DNA of 64,000 bases from Fontisphaera persica (GTDB lineage: Bacteria; Verrucomicrobiota; Verrucomicrobiia; Limisphaerales; Fontisphaeraceae), in the NCBI RefSeq assembly GCF_024832785.1, contig NZ_CP116615.1:434001-498000 (forward strand), read 5' to 3'. This document shows, in pieces, positions 6,771 through 17,200 of the stretch (positions are counted from its first letter, which is position 1; each line of letters starts with the position of its first letter). Made by a program: the position numbers and the translations under genes. Below the pieces are notes generated by a model, which did no database searches, had not been told where the DNA came from, and saw only the letters and a list, made by a program, of their open reading frames with translations.

Positions 6771-9700
6771 TCAATCGGCCACGGGAAGGAAAAGATTGGC
6801 GGTGCAACCGCCCTCGGGTGAATTGAAGACTTCAATCCAACCGCCAATTTGTTTCATGCCGCCATAGGCGGCGGCGAGGCCCATGCCGGTGCCCTGGCCA
6901 ATGTCTTTGGTGGTGAAGAACGGTTCAAACAAATGGGCTTGAGCTTTTTCGGAAAGGCCCTGGCCTTTGTCTTTGATTTGAATTCGGACAAAAGGCTGGG
7001 GCGGTGAGGGCTGGGACGCAGCGGGGGAAACCGGCGGAGGCGGGGAGCGCAGCACTGGCTGTATTTCCATTTCCACCAAGGCAGCCGCCGGGCTGGCTTG
7101 CAGGGCGTTATCCAGCACGGTGGTGAGGGCTTGCTCCAACATGTGGGCATCGGCCTTGATGAGGGGCACTTCGCCTTTCCAGGTGACGCGCACGCGGCCG
7201 GGGGGATAGTGGGCCAAATGGCTGGGAATGAATTGGCGCAGGTCCAAGGTTCCCATGCGCAGCCAGTGGCGCTGGCCATAGGCGAGCAGTTGCGCGACGA
7301 TGCGGGCCGATTTGCTGATGGCCTCCTCGATATAGGCCACGTGACTGCGCACTTCCTGCGGGTTGTTCCATTCTTCCCGCAGCAGGGCGGCGCTGGATTG
7401 GATGGCTTGAAGCTGATTGTTCAGGTGGTGGGCGGTGCCGGCGGCCATCTGGCCGATGGTTTCCTGCTGTTTACGGGCCGAGGCGGCCTGCTCCAGCCGC
7501 AGGCGTTCAGCCATGACCTGCTCCAACTCGCGGGTGCGCTCGGCCAGGCGGGCGCTTAACAGGGCATTGCGCCGTTCCAGCAATCGGACTCGCCAGCGGT
7601 AACCGCCATAAATGCCGGCAGTGGCCAGGCCCAGCAGGGCAGCGTAAAACCAGGTGGTTTGGTAAAAGTAGGGTTGGATGATCAATTCCACTCCCGCCCC
7701 TGCGGCGCTCCATTGGCCGTGCCCATCGTCGGCGGTGACGCGGAATTCAAACCGGCCTGGCCCCAGGTTGGCGTAGGTGGCGGTCCGGCGGTGGTACGCC
7801 TCAATCCATCCGGCATCCACGCCGGATAACAGGTAACGATGCCTGACTTTCTCCGGCTGCCGGAAACTGAGGCCTGCAAAATCAATTTCCAGGACGCGGG
7901 AGCCGGGGGGCAGCTCTACCACGGGGGCTACGGGATAATCGCGACCGTTGACACGGATGCGATCGATGACCACGCGTGGTGGGGTGAAGGTGGAGGACAG
8001 GTTTCTGGGGTCAGCAACGGCCAGCCCGCGGCGGGTGAGAAAGATAAGGCGGCCATCGGAAGTCTGGCAGCCGGGGGATTGCCGGCCACCCAAGCATTCC
8101 ATGCTTAAAAGGCCGTCGCTCTGGCTGAACATCAGGGGGGTGGGAAGTGGCCGTTCACCCCGCCAATGCGCCAGCAGCAAGGCGGTTTCCACGCGAAAGA
8201 TGGTCCAGGGGGTGGTGTACCACAGGAAGCCTTGTTCATCCAAGGCCAGCCAATAAACATGGTACGTGGGGAAGCCTTGCGAAGGCTTATAATGCCGCCA
8301 AACTCCATCCCAGCGGCAGACGATGCCCTGGGCGGTGCCCAGCCAAAGTCTGCCTGCGCGGTCTTCCCTGATGTAATAAACCAGGGCCGCCGGGAAACCC
8401 TGGGCTTGGCCGTAATAGTTGGTGGTCTCGGCAGAAAGATGGTACAGGCCGTTTTGAGTGCCAATCCACAGCGAGCCGTCCCGGGCGGCGTGAAGAGAGC
8501 GGATTACCGGCTGCGCCTGCTCCGTGGTTACCGGCAAATCCACCGCAACAAACTGTCCATTGGTCAAGCGGCACAAACCGGCTTCGGTACCGGCCCAGAG
8601 CACGCCTTGGCGGTCTTCCGTCACTGCGAAGATATTAAGGCTGCTTAATCCATTGGCCTTGCTGTAAGTCGTGGTGGATTGTTCTCCCTGGTAACAGATT
8701 AGGCCGTCCCGGCGGGTGCCCACCCACAACCGGCCTTGGCGGTCGGGGTAAAGGAGGCTAATCATGGCCTGCCGTTGGTAACGGGGCAGGGGGCGGATAG
8801 AGCCGTTATCCCAGGCATACACCTCGCCCTTGAAGGTGCCCAAAAGGAATAGGTTGGTGGCGGTTTCGGCCAGGGTGATGACTTCTTCATCACGCAGCCC
8901 ATGATCTGAGGAAATCGTTAGAAAAGTGCGGTTTTGCAGGCAATGCAGGCCGTTGCCCGCGCCAATCCAGAAATTGGCCTCGCGGTCTTCAAAGAAGGAA
9001 AAAACGCTGGTGTTACGCAGGCCGGGGATTTCATCTTCTGCGATGACTTTTCCCTGACGCAGGCGGCGCAAACCCGTGGTGGTGCCAATCCAGACGGTGC
9101 CGTGGCGGTCCTCAAGAATGGCGCGTACCCGCACTTCACCCAGCGCGGGGATGAATTGAGCAGCGCTGCGTCCCCGGTCGCTGGTCACCTGGAATAACCC
9201 GCTGTCGGTGCCTGCCCATAGATGGCCTTCAGGAGCTTCCGCCAACGCAAAGATTTGGCGGCTGGAGAGATGGGGCACAGGCACGGCGCGGGGAAGGGAG
9301 GCATCCATGGGGCCGAAAAGGCCACGGTCGGTGCCCACCCATAAATTCCCCTGCTTGTCCTCCCGCAGGCTCCAGAAAACGGTGTTGGTGGCCAGGCCGC
9401 GAATGGTGATGGCTTCGAGCCCTCCTGTGCTCCAGAGGTGCAGCCCCCGGTCACTTAAGACCCACAGGCCGCCCCGAGCACGTGGGGCAAAGGCACGCAC
9501 GGAATTGCCCATCAGGCCGGTGTCGGGTCCGAAACGTTGGAAGAGCCCTTGATGATAGGTGATTAATCCGCCTCCTTCGCTGCCGGCCCAGAGAGCGCCG
9601 GAGGGGCCAAGGCTGAGGACAGTGAGGAAAGGACGGTTGAGAGCATCCTGGTTTTTGGGGGTGAAGGCGAAGAAACGCTCGCCGTTGAAGCGGGCCAGAC

Positions 9701-9953
9701 CGTATTCCGTGGCGGCCCATAGGTAGCCATCCGGGGTTTGGTGCACCGCGCGGACGGTGGCATGAGGCAGCCCGTGGGCAATACCCCAATGGCGGTGTTC
9801 GTATTCTGTCAATTTATAGGCGGGGTGAAGGGCGAAGAGGGGCAGGGCCAACAAAACAAACCCCACCATTCCCAACGTTTTAGCGTGGAAAAAGACGGCC
9901 TTCTTCCTCAGGCCAAAGGGGTTTGGAGGCCGCTTTGCCATCGGAGGTGTCAA
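6771..9953 (-). CDS. Sensor histidine kinase with Reg_prop beta-propeller sensor
   Basis: This 1,060-residue membrane sensor kinase has a single N-terminal hydrophobic segment (about residues 28-43). It is followed by about 600 residues of two-component regulator propeller repeats (recurring W(I/V)GT..GL.R pattern), a Y_Y_Y domain (about 690-755; FAGLSFRQPEKVRHRYLL), a second membrane segment (about 770-790; TTWFYAALLGLATAGIYGGY) and a cytoplasmic kinase. The phospho-accepting His sits in AAGTAHHLNNQLQAIQSS (about 843). The ATPase shows LDNALQAS, DKGQGL and GTGMGLAAAYGG. There is no receiver or HTH, so it must signal to a separate regulator, none of which is adjacent. In Bacteroidota such propellers sense oligosaccharides or drive polysaccharide use; here the ligand is unknown. 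A start at 9941 (MAKRPP) is also possible. Confidence 0.93.
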   Translation of the reverse strand: MTPPMAKRPPNPFGLRKKAVFFHAKTLGMVGFVLLALPLFALHPAYKLTEYEHRHWGIAHGLPHATVRAVHQTPDGYLWAATEYGLARFNGERFFAFTPKNQDALNRPFLTVLSLGPSGALWAGSEGGGLITYHQGLFQRFGPDTGLMGNSVRAFAPRARGGLWVLSDRGLHLWSTGGLEAITIRGLATNTVFWSLREDKQGNLWVGTDRGLFGPMDASLPRAVPVPHLSSRQIFALAEAPEGHLWAGTDSGLFQVTSDRGRSAAQFIPALGEVRVRAILEDRHGTVWIGTTTGLRRLRQGKVIAEDEIPGLRNTSVFSFFEDREANFWIGAGNGLHCLQNRTFLTISSDHGLRDEEVITLAETATNLFLLGTFKGEVYAWDNGSIRPLPRYQRQAMISLLYPDRQGRLWVGTRRDGLICYQGEQSTTTYSKANGLSSLNIFAVTEDRQGVLWAGTEAGLCRLTNGQFVAVDLPVTTEQAQPVIRSLHAARDGSLWIGTQNGLYHLSAETTNYYGQAQGFPAALVYYIREDRAGRLWLGTAQGIVCRWDGVWRHYKPSQGFPTYHVYWLALDEQGFLWYTTPWTIFRVETALLLAHWRGERPLPTPLMFSQSDGLLSMECLGGRQSPGCQTSDGRLIFLTRRGLAVADPRNLSSTFTPPRVVIDRIRVNGRDYPVAPVVELPPGSRVLEIDFAGLSFRQPEKVRHRYLLSGVDAGWIEAYHRRTATYANLGPGRFEFRVTADDGHGQWSAAGAGVELIIQPYFYQTTWFYAALLGLATAGIYGGYRWRVRLLERRNALLSARLAERTRELEQVMAERLRLEQAASARKQQETIGQMAAGTAHHLNNQLQAIQSSAALLREEWNNPQEVRSHVAYIEEAISKSARIVAQLLAYGQRHWLRMGTLDLRQFIPSHLAHYPPGRVRVTWKGEVPLIKADAHMLEQALTTVLDNALQASPAAALVEMEIQPVLRSPPPPVSPAASQPSPPQPFVRIQIKDKGQGLSEKAQAHLFEPFFTTKDIGQGTGMGLAAAYGGMKQIGGWIEVFNSPEGGCTANLFLPVAD

Positions 9954-10061
9954 GCCACGATGTATATGATGTGCCAGCAGTAAAGGTATCGGCCAGGGGC
10001 ACGTTTTTCTAAAGTTATAAGGGTAGTGGAGATGCGGGTTGCCGATGCCAGCTTGCGGCCA

Positions 10062-10916
10062 TCAAGTAGCACCACTTCGCCGGTTGCGCTGGGCCAATAA
10101 TTCCACCACCAAGGCCAGCACTTCTTCGCGGTCTTGTCCCTCCATCGCCAGCGCCAGTTGGGCGGTCAGGAGGCCATATTTGACGCCGATATCGTAGCGG
10201 CGGCCGGCCAGCTCGGCGGCCAGATAACGTTCGCGCCCGGGCAACTGGGCCAGTGCCGCCGAAAGTTGGACAGGCGGCTGGCCTTTTTGGACCAAGGCAT
10301 CCAACAGGTCCATGACGGCGGGCGCCAGCACGTGCATGCCAAAGAAACAGAGATAATGCCCGGCGCGGAGGCCGGGGACAATCAGGTGCTGTTCCGCCTC
10401 AGTGGGTGTGGGTTTTTCGAGGACGTCGGTGATTTCGTAGAGTTCCCGTCGGCCAGCCACGCGGCGGCCTCCCACGGCGCCGTAATAGGGCAGCTTGCTT
10501 TCGTGGGTGGGTTGCACGGCGGAAACGGAGCAATTTTCTGCGGCCGCGATTTCCACCAATTGTTGGGCGCAGGATTGGGGTTGTCCACTGACATACAAAT
10601 GATCGCCCACCAGAAGCAGAAACGGCTGGTTGCTGGTGAAGGAGCGGGCGCACCAAACGGCGTGACCGTAGCCCAGTGGCTCGGTTTGCTCCACAAACGT
10701 CAGTCGGCGGCCGTCGGAACCGGCGGCTGCGGTGAACGCGCTTTGTGCTCCCGGGGGAACCACCACCGCCACTTCGCTGATGCCTGCCTGGGCGATTTCC
10801 TCCAAGAGAATGGCAAGGGCGGTGCGAGCCTGGCCGTGACGGTCCACGAGGGTTTGCAAAGGCAGTGTGCTTTGATGACGTCCGGCGGCGGTGATGACAG
10901 CACGTTTGATTTCCAT
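10062..10916 (-). CDS. GalU-like nucleotidyltransferase with altered nucleotide-binding loop
   Basis: This 284-residue protein has the fold order of UTP-glucose-1-phosphate uridylyltransferases: the N-terminal RAVITAAGR strand, [17 protein letters not shown] (sugar-nucleotide signature), [10 protein letters not shown] with the metal Asp, [10 protein letters not shown], and the closing [10 protein letters not shown]. The usual GxGTRxxPxTK loop after the first strand is replaced by [11 protein letters not shown], and the signature Lys of that loop is missing. Catalysis may be weakened or the substrate changed, so it may not be a housekeeping GalU. The start codon at 10916 gives the normal N-terminus. 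It is transcribed divergently from the giant gene at 11211 and sits 108 bp upstream of the propeller kinase on the same strand. Confidence 0.8.
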   Translation of the reverse strand: MEIKRAVITAAGRHQSTLPLQTLVDRHGQARTALAILLEEIAQAGISEVAVVVPPGAQSAFTAAAGSDGRRLTFVEQTEPLGYGHAVWCARSFTSNQPFLLLVGDHLYVSGQPQSCAQQLVEIAAAENCSVSAVQPTHESKLPYYGAVGGRRVAGRRELYEITDVLEKPTPTEAEQHLIVPGLRAGHYLCFFGMHVLAPAVMDLLDALVQKGQPPVQLSAALAQLPGRERYLAAELAGRRYDIGVKYGLLTAQLALAMEGQDREEVLALVVELLAQRNRRSGAT

Positions 10917-11028
10917 GTTTTAAGTGGCCTGCGGCCAGCGGCCACAGCATCGCAAAAAGCCGTCGTGGCGTCAATTCTACAGCGGCATGGTCCGGATTGA
11001 GGCGGCGGCGGTGAACCATTCAAGGGCC

Positions 11029-11048
11029 TTGTAACCTGACTGTTACAA
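11029..11048. promoter_or_regulatory. Operator-like palindrome TTGTAAC-N6-GTTACAA
   Basis: A perfect 7-bp inverted repeat with a 6-bp spacer lies in the 294-bp region between two divergent genes (starts at 10916 and 11211). It has the size and symmetry of a dimeric repressor site. No other clear promoter element is seen in this intergenic stretch. Confidence 0.4.
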
Positions 11049-11210
11049 AGTGCGTCTTACAACACAGCAACCCATGATGGGGAACGAGCATATGAGGGCC
11101 CTGGTGCGGCTCATCCGTGACGACGACGTACCGCAAGGTATATGCCTGCGCGTCCTTGGACAGTCTGGCCGTTTTGGCCCATATCCGTTGCCCATGCACC
11201 CCGAGCTGTT

Positions 11211-14200
11211 ATGAAAATACGCACCTCCGTTTTGATTGGGCTTTTGATGTTGACCGGGTTCCTCGCTGCACCGGGCAGGGTGCAAGCGGCGGCGGTGGCG
11301 GCCAATGGCGGTTATGTCAACCGCTTTGAAACGCAGCCGCCAGCCGCGGATTGGGCGACGTTCAGCCGCGCGGGCGGCGCCAATGACTCATACGAGATGG
11401 ATGCCGATGTCAATGCCAACGTCACTGCCGCTGGTGTGACGGCAGCGGTGGCGTCCGACAGTGCCAACCCGCCCGCTGCCAATGCCAATGCTGTTTGGAG
11501 TTCCGGGGGTCAGTATTTGGCGGTGCGGCCCACTGGCAACCGCTATACGGTGCTCATGGGCAAGTTTGTCAATGCCACCGGCACCAACGCCACTGAAGTC
11601 ACCGTCGCTTACCAGCTCACTATTACGGGCGGCGGCGCGGCGGAGGAGAGCGCCCGTGGCACGCGGGTTTATTACAGCTTGAGCGGGTTGGCGAACTCCT
11701 GGACCAACATCCCCGCCTTGAGCACCACGGCCAATGAAATGGCGGCCACGGTGATGACAGCTCGCCTGGGCATTGAATGGACCAACGGCGCTACATTGTA
11801 TCTGGTTTGGGCGGATGATAACGCGACTGGCAACCCCACCGATTCTGCCCATTTGATAGATAATTTCTCGGTTCAGGTCACCGCCGGCTTGCCGGAGTCC
11901 ACCAATCTCCTGTGCGCGTTGACCGCCCCCACCAATGGCCTGGTAGTGGCTAGCGGCACGGCGGTGGCTGCCGCTGCGGTGGTGGCGCGAGGCACGCCCC
12001 CCTATTCGTTGCAATGGTTTGTGGATGATGCACCCTATGGGGATATTCAGACGGCCGCGCCTTTCGCCCGTGAAATCACCGGCTTGACGGTGGGCACTCA
12101 CCGGGTTTATGCGCGGGTGACAGATATGGGGGGGGAGACGGTGTACTCGGCCACCAACAACATCCAGGTATTGCCGGCCCTGGCCGTTACGATTGCAGCT
12201 CCGGCCGATGGCGCCACAATGGACCATCTGTTGGATGTCATTGCCTCAGCTTCCGTATCCGGCGGCTCCCAGCCTTATTCCGTTCAATTTTATGTGGATG
12301 ACGAACCCGTGGGCAACGCGCTTACGGAACCGCCCTTCACGGCGAACCTGGGCCGTTTATTTGTGGGGCCACACACCTTGCAGGCGCGGGTGAGGGACGC
12401 CCGGGGTTGGGAAAGCGCCTCGCCGGTTCACCAAATCACCATCAGCGGGCCGCTGGCGGTGCAGTTGCTTCCGGGAGATGGCACGCGGTTGAATTTTGGC
12501 GCGGCGCTGCTGTTGCAAACGGAGCTGGGCGGCGGCACGGCGCCATATACCCTGACGTTTTACACCAATGATGCGGTGGCGGGGACGGTCAGCAATGCGC
12601 CGTATGAGCTGAACTTGGGCCTGATGCCGGTGGGCAGTTATACCTGTTACGTGCAGGCGGTGGACAGCTCGCCCACCACGCAAACGGCCTATTCCACCAC
12701 GAACATCATCACCATCCGGGACAATCCTCTGACGGTGACCCTGACCAGCCCCACCAATGGCCAGCGGGTGGCCACCAATAATGTATATGCTGTGACGGCC
12801 AGTGCTTCAGTATTGCCGCCGGTGACCATTGCGCAGGTGGAGTTTTTCTACGACGGGATTTCCTTGGGAGTGGACACCACCGCGCCATTTTCTTTGGTGA
12901 TTTCCAATCGGCAGTTGGGCCCCCACACCGTTTATGCCGTGGCCACCGACAGCTTGGGGCGGCAAAGGGCGTCGGCCACCAACACTATGGAGTTCATCAT
13001 AGACCCCTTGGCCAATGACAATTTTGTCAACCGCACCCGCCTGAGCCTGCCAGCCACGGTCACCGGCTCCAACGTGGGGGCCACCACGGAAGCGGGCGAG
13101 CCGCGGGGCTCGGGATTCTTTCAGCGTGGGGCCTCAGTGTGGTTTAGTTTTGTGGCGCCGCTTGGCGGCTCGGTGCGGGTGGATACCTTTGGCAGCAGCT
13201 TCAACACCACCTTGGGCATCTATCGGGGAACTGCCGTCAATGCGCTGACAGAAGTGGCCTATAACGACAACGCTCCCGGCTACTCGGATGTGAGCCTGGT
13301 CACCTTCACCGCCACCGAGGGGGTGGAATATCACATCCAATTGGCGGGTGCACCCGGCTTCGGCACGCCGCCAGCCACTGGCACTTATGTGCTTAACCTG
13401 AGCATGCCGCCAGTGGTGCGTATCGTCAGCCCCACCAACAACATCTTGTACCTGGTGGGTGATCCGATACCCGTGTCCATTACGGCCACGGCGGCCGTGG
13501 GCACGCTGGAGCGCGTGGAGCTGTATCGGAATGGCGCGCTGGTCGGCGCGGATGCCACGGAGCCTTATGAATTTATGATTACGAATGCTCCGGCTGGCAG
13601 CAACACCCTCGTGGCGGTGGCGGTGGACAGTCTGGGGCAAAGAGCATCCTCAACCGCGGTGAACCTGTTGGTGGCCAACCTGGGCATGACCATCACCTCG
13701 CCGGTGGACGGTGCGGCCTACCTGTCCACCAACCCCATCACGGTCAATGCGCTGGCCATGTTGCCGGCGGGCACCATGACCAACGTGGAGTTTTATGCCG
13801 ATGGCGTTCGCTTTGCCTCCGATAACACCGCGCCTTATTCTGGCGTATGGAGCAATGTTACGCCCGGGGTGCACGAATTGCTGGCGGTGGGGACGGATGA
13901 AATCGGCAAGCAATATAACAGCACGCCGGTGCTCATTGCGGTGGCTTACCGGCTCATTCCCAGCAACTCCGTCTGGAAATACCTGGATAATGGCTCCGAC
14001 CAGGGCACGGCGTGGCGGGAATTGGATTTTGATGACAGCGAATGGGCCAGTGGTCCGGCGCAACTGGGCTACGGTGATGGTGATGAAGCGACGGTGGTCA
14101 ACGGCGGGCCTTCTGGCAATTTCTATATCACCACTTATTTCCGGCGGGAGCTGATGGTGGCGAATCCCGCGCAATACAGCAATCTGGTGTTTCAGGTGTT

Positions 14201-17200
14201 GCGGGATGATGGGGCCGTGGTTTATGTCAATGGCGTCCAAGCAGCGCGTTACAACATGCCGGGGGGCACGATTACTTACACGACACCGGCCAACAATGCC
14301 ATGGATGATGGCACGGTTTTCTATGATGCCACGGTTTCCCCGTCGCTGCTGCGGCCGGGGCGCAACGTCATTGCGGTGGAATTGCACCAGTCTTCTGCCA
14401 CCAGCACCGATACCAGCTTTGACTTGCAATTGCTCGCCGTGCCGTTTATCCCGCGCAACAAGTTGCCGGAGGTAAGCGTCACGCAACCGTCTGCTCCCGC
14501 CAAATATTTGTTGGGCGAGACCATCAACGTGTCCGCCACCGCCGCAGACCCCGATGGCGAGGTGGTGCGGATGTCCCTTTACGCCGGCGGAGTGCTGCTG
14601 GCCGCCGCGGAAGGGGACACCCTGAACTATGTTTGGACGAATGCGCCGGCAGGGGTGCACGCCCTGGTGGTGGAGGCCGAGGATGGGGAAGGGGGGCGTG
14701 GGCGGTCCCAGCCTCTCCAGGTGGCCGTTTTCCCGCCGGGCAACACCGGTTGGCGGGCGGTAAACGACCAGCAACCCGGTCCGGCTTCTCACCCTTATGC
14801 CACCTTTTACTCGCCCTTTGGGCGCGTGGGCGGTGCGTTGTCTGCTGGCCCCTTGTGGGATGTTTTTAGCGGCGCACCGCTGGCGGCGCGTCTGCAAGTC
14901 TCCGGTCAACAAATCATGCCTACTACTCAATGCGGCGCTCCGCCGCCGGGGACGCCGGCCTACCAGCTTTTCGGGCCGTACGTGGACTTTGGCACTTACT
15001 ATGGGGACAATGGCATCCTGATGTTTGGACAGAGCCAGGTGGTGCACGAGTTCACGGGGCTTAACCCGGCGCGAAAATATCGCCTGCGGGCCACGGTGGT
15101 GGGGGGCAATGCCAGCTATGCGAATTGGTGGACGTTGTTCGCACTGGAAGAGGCCGCGGCTTACGTCCCTGCCCACACCACCAATGTCCTGACTCAGGCG
15201 CAATACCCCATGGCCCTGCAGGCGCATCAGGCCGCCATGGCGGTGGGCGACAACCGTACCGGCGATGTTATGGGATGGGAGGACATCGTACCTTCGTCCA
15301 ATGGCCGTTTGCGTTTGGTGTCGAGTTTGTACACCGGCCCCACGCCTGATGGGCAGACGCCCAGCCCGCTGACTTACGCGCCCGTGGCGGTGATGTTGGA
15401 GGAGTCCGGCGGTCCGATGCCGCTGGTGTGGCTGACGGCGCCCACCAATGGTTGGGTGGAAGAAGGGCCGCTGGCGGTCACCTTGCAAGCCGAGGCGCTG
15501 GCGTATGATTCCGTCAGCCGGGTGGATTTCTTGGGCAACAATCAGCTTCTCGCTTCTCTTACTGCCGCCCCTTACCGTTTCACCTGGACGAATGCTCCTT
15601 TTGGGACCAACGTGGTTCTGGCCGTTGCTCATGCGGCTTCGGGCATCAGCGCCACCTCGGCGCCGGTATCGTTTGTGTTGACCGTGCCGCCGCTCAATGA
15701 ACTGCCGCCCACCGTGGTGTATGTTTCACCCGCGCCGGGGACAGTCACCAACCTGACCCGTATTCAGGTGGTGTTCAGCGAAAAGGTGACGGGCGTGAAT
15801 GCCGCCGATTTGTTGATTAATGGCGTGCCCGCCACCAACATGACCGGCAGCGGCTCCAATTACGTTTTCTATTTCCCGCAGCCGCCCTTCGGCCATGTGG
15901 GCGTCCAATGGGCGGATGACCATGGGATTACGGATTTGGGCTGGCCCAATCGCCTGGAGTTTTACGAGTTCAGCGCCGGCGCCACGTGGGATTATGAGTT
16001 GTTGGACTTGACGCCGCCCACCGTGGCGGCCAAGTCGCCGCCGGCTGGCGCATCGCTGACCAACCTGACCCAGGTGACCGTTACGTTTAGTGAACCGGTG
16101 GCCGGGGTGGATGCCGCCGATTTCCTCATCAACAACGTGCCGGCCTACGAGGTGCAGCAGCAGAATCTGACCAATTACACGTTCTTCTTCTCGCAACCGG
16201 CTTCGGGGACGGTGAACATTTCCTGGGCGTTGAACCACGGCATCACCGATTTGGCCACACCGCCCAACAACTTTAATCGCACCGGCTCCGGGGCCACGTG
16301 GACCTATACCCTCGACGCGAAGACCATCCTCATTCCTTCCAACAGCCTCTGGTTGTTCGTCAAGGGCACGCAGGAGGCTTCTGACCCGCCCGATGCCTGG
16401 CGGCAGTTGGGATTTGATGATTCGGGGTGGTCCAATGCGCCGGCGCCGTTCTTCTTTGGCGATCCTTATTCCAATGGCGTGCCGGCCTATACGTTGTTGG
16501 ACGACATGCGCTCCAACTATACCAGCATTTATCTGCGGCGGCCGTTTGTGGTGCCCAATCCCACGGCGGTGACGAATCTGTACCTGCGGGCCATCATGGA
16601 TGACGGCATGGTGGTGTGGATTAATGGGGTGGAGGTGTTGCGCTACAATGTGCCCGCCGGTGACCTGGCCTACAATGCCACGGCGTCCGGGGCCATTATC
16701 GAGCAAAATGGCCTGCCCTACACCAATCATGTGTTGCTCAATCCACGGCTTTACTTGCGCCCCGGCACCAACCTTATCGCCGTACACGCCTTGAACGAGT
16801 CGCTTTCCGCGAGCAGCGACTTCTGCTTCAACGCCGAGTTGTTCACTTACATCGCCAACACGGAATTGGAGGCGCCGCGGCTGGTGCAACGGCTGCCGGA
16901 TGCCACCTACCTGTTTGCGTTGACCAACATCACGGTGGTGTTCAGCGAGCCGGTCACCAACGTGCAGGCGGCAGACCTGCTCATCAACGGCCAGCCCGCC
17001 GCCGGGGTCAGCTCGCCCAGCAACCATGTTTACCTCTTTGACTTCCCGCAGCCGCCGTATGGGCCGGTGACCGTGGCCTGGGCGGCGAATCACGGCATCG
17101 TGGACCTGGACCTCGTGCCCAAACCGTTCACCGGCGGAACCTGGCAGCACGTTTTGCTGAACCCCGATTTGCCTTATGTTACCGCCGTTTCACCCGCGGG

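Noticed and set aside
13650-15632. A 660-codon minus-strand frame inside the giant gene
   Set aside because: Antisense of the Ig-like protein; Arg/His-rich with no motif.
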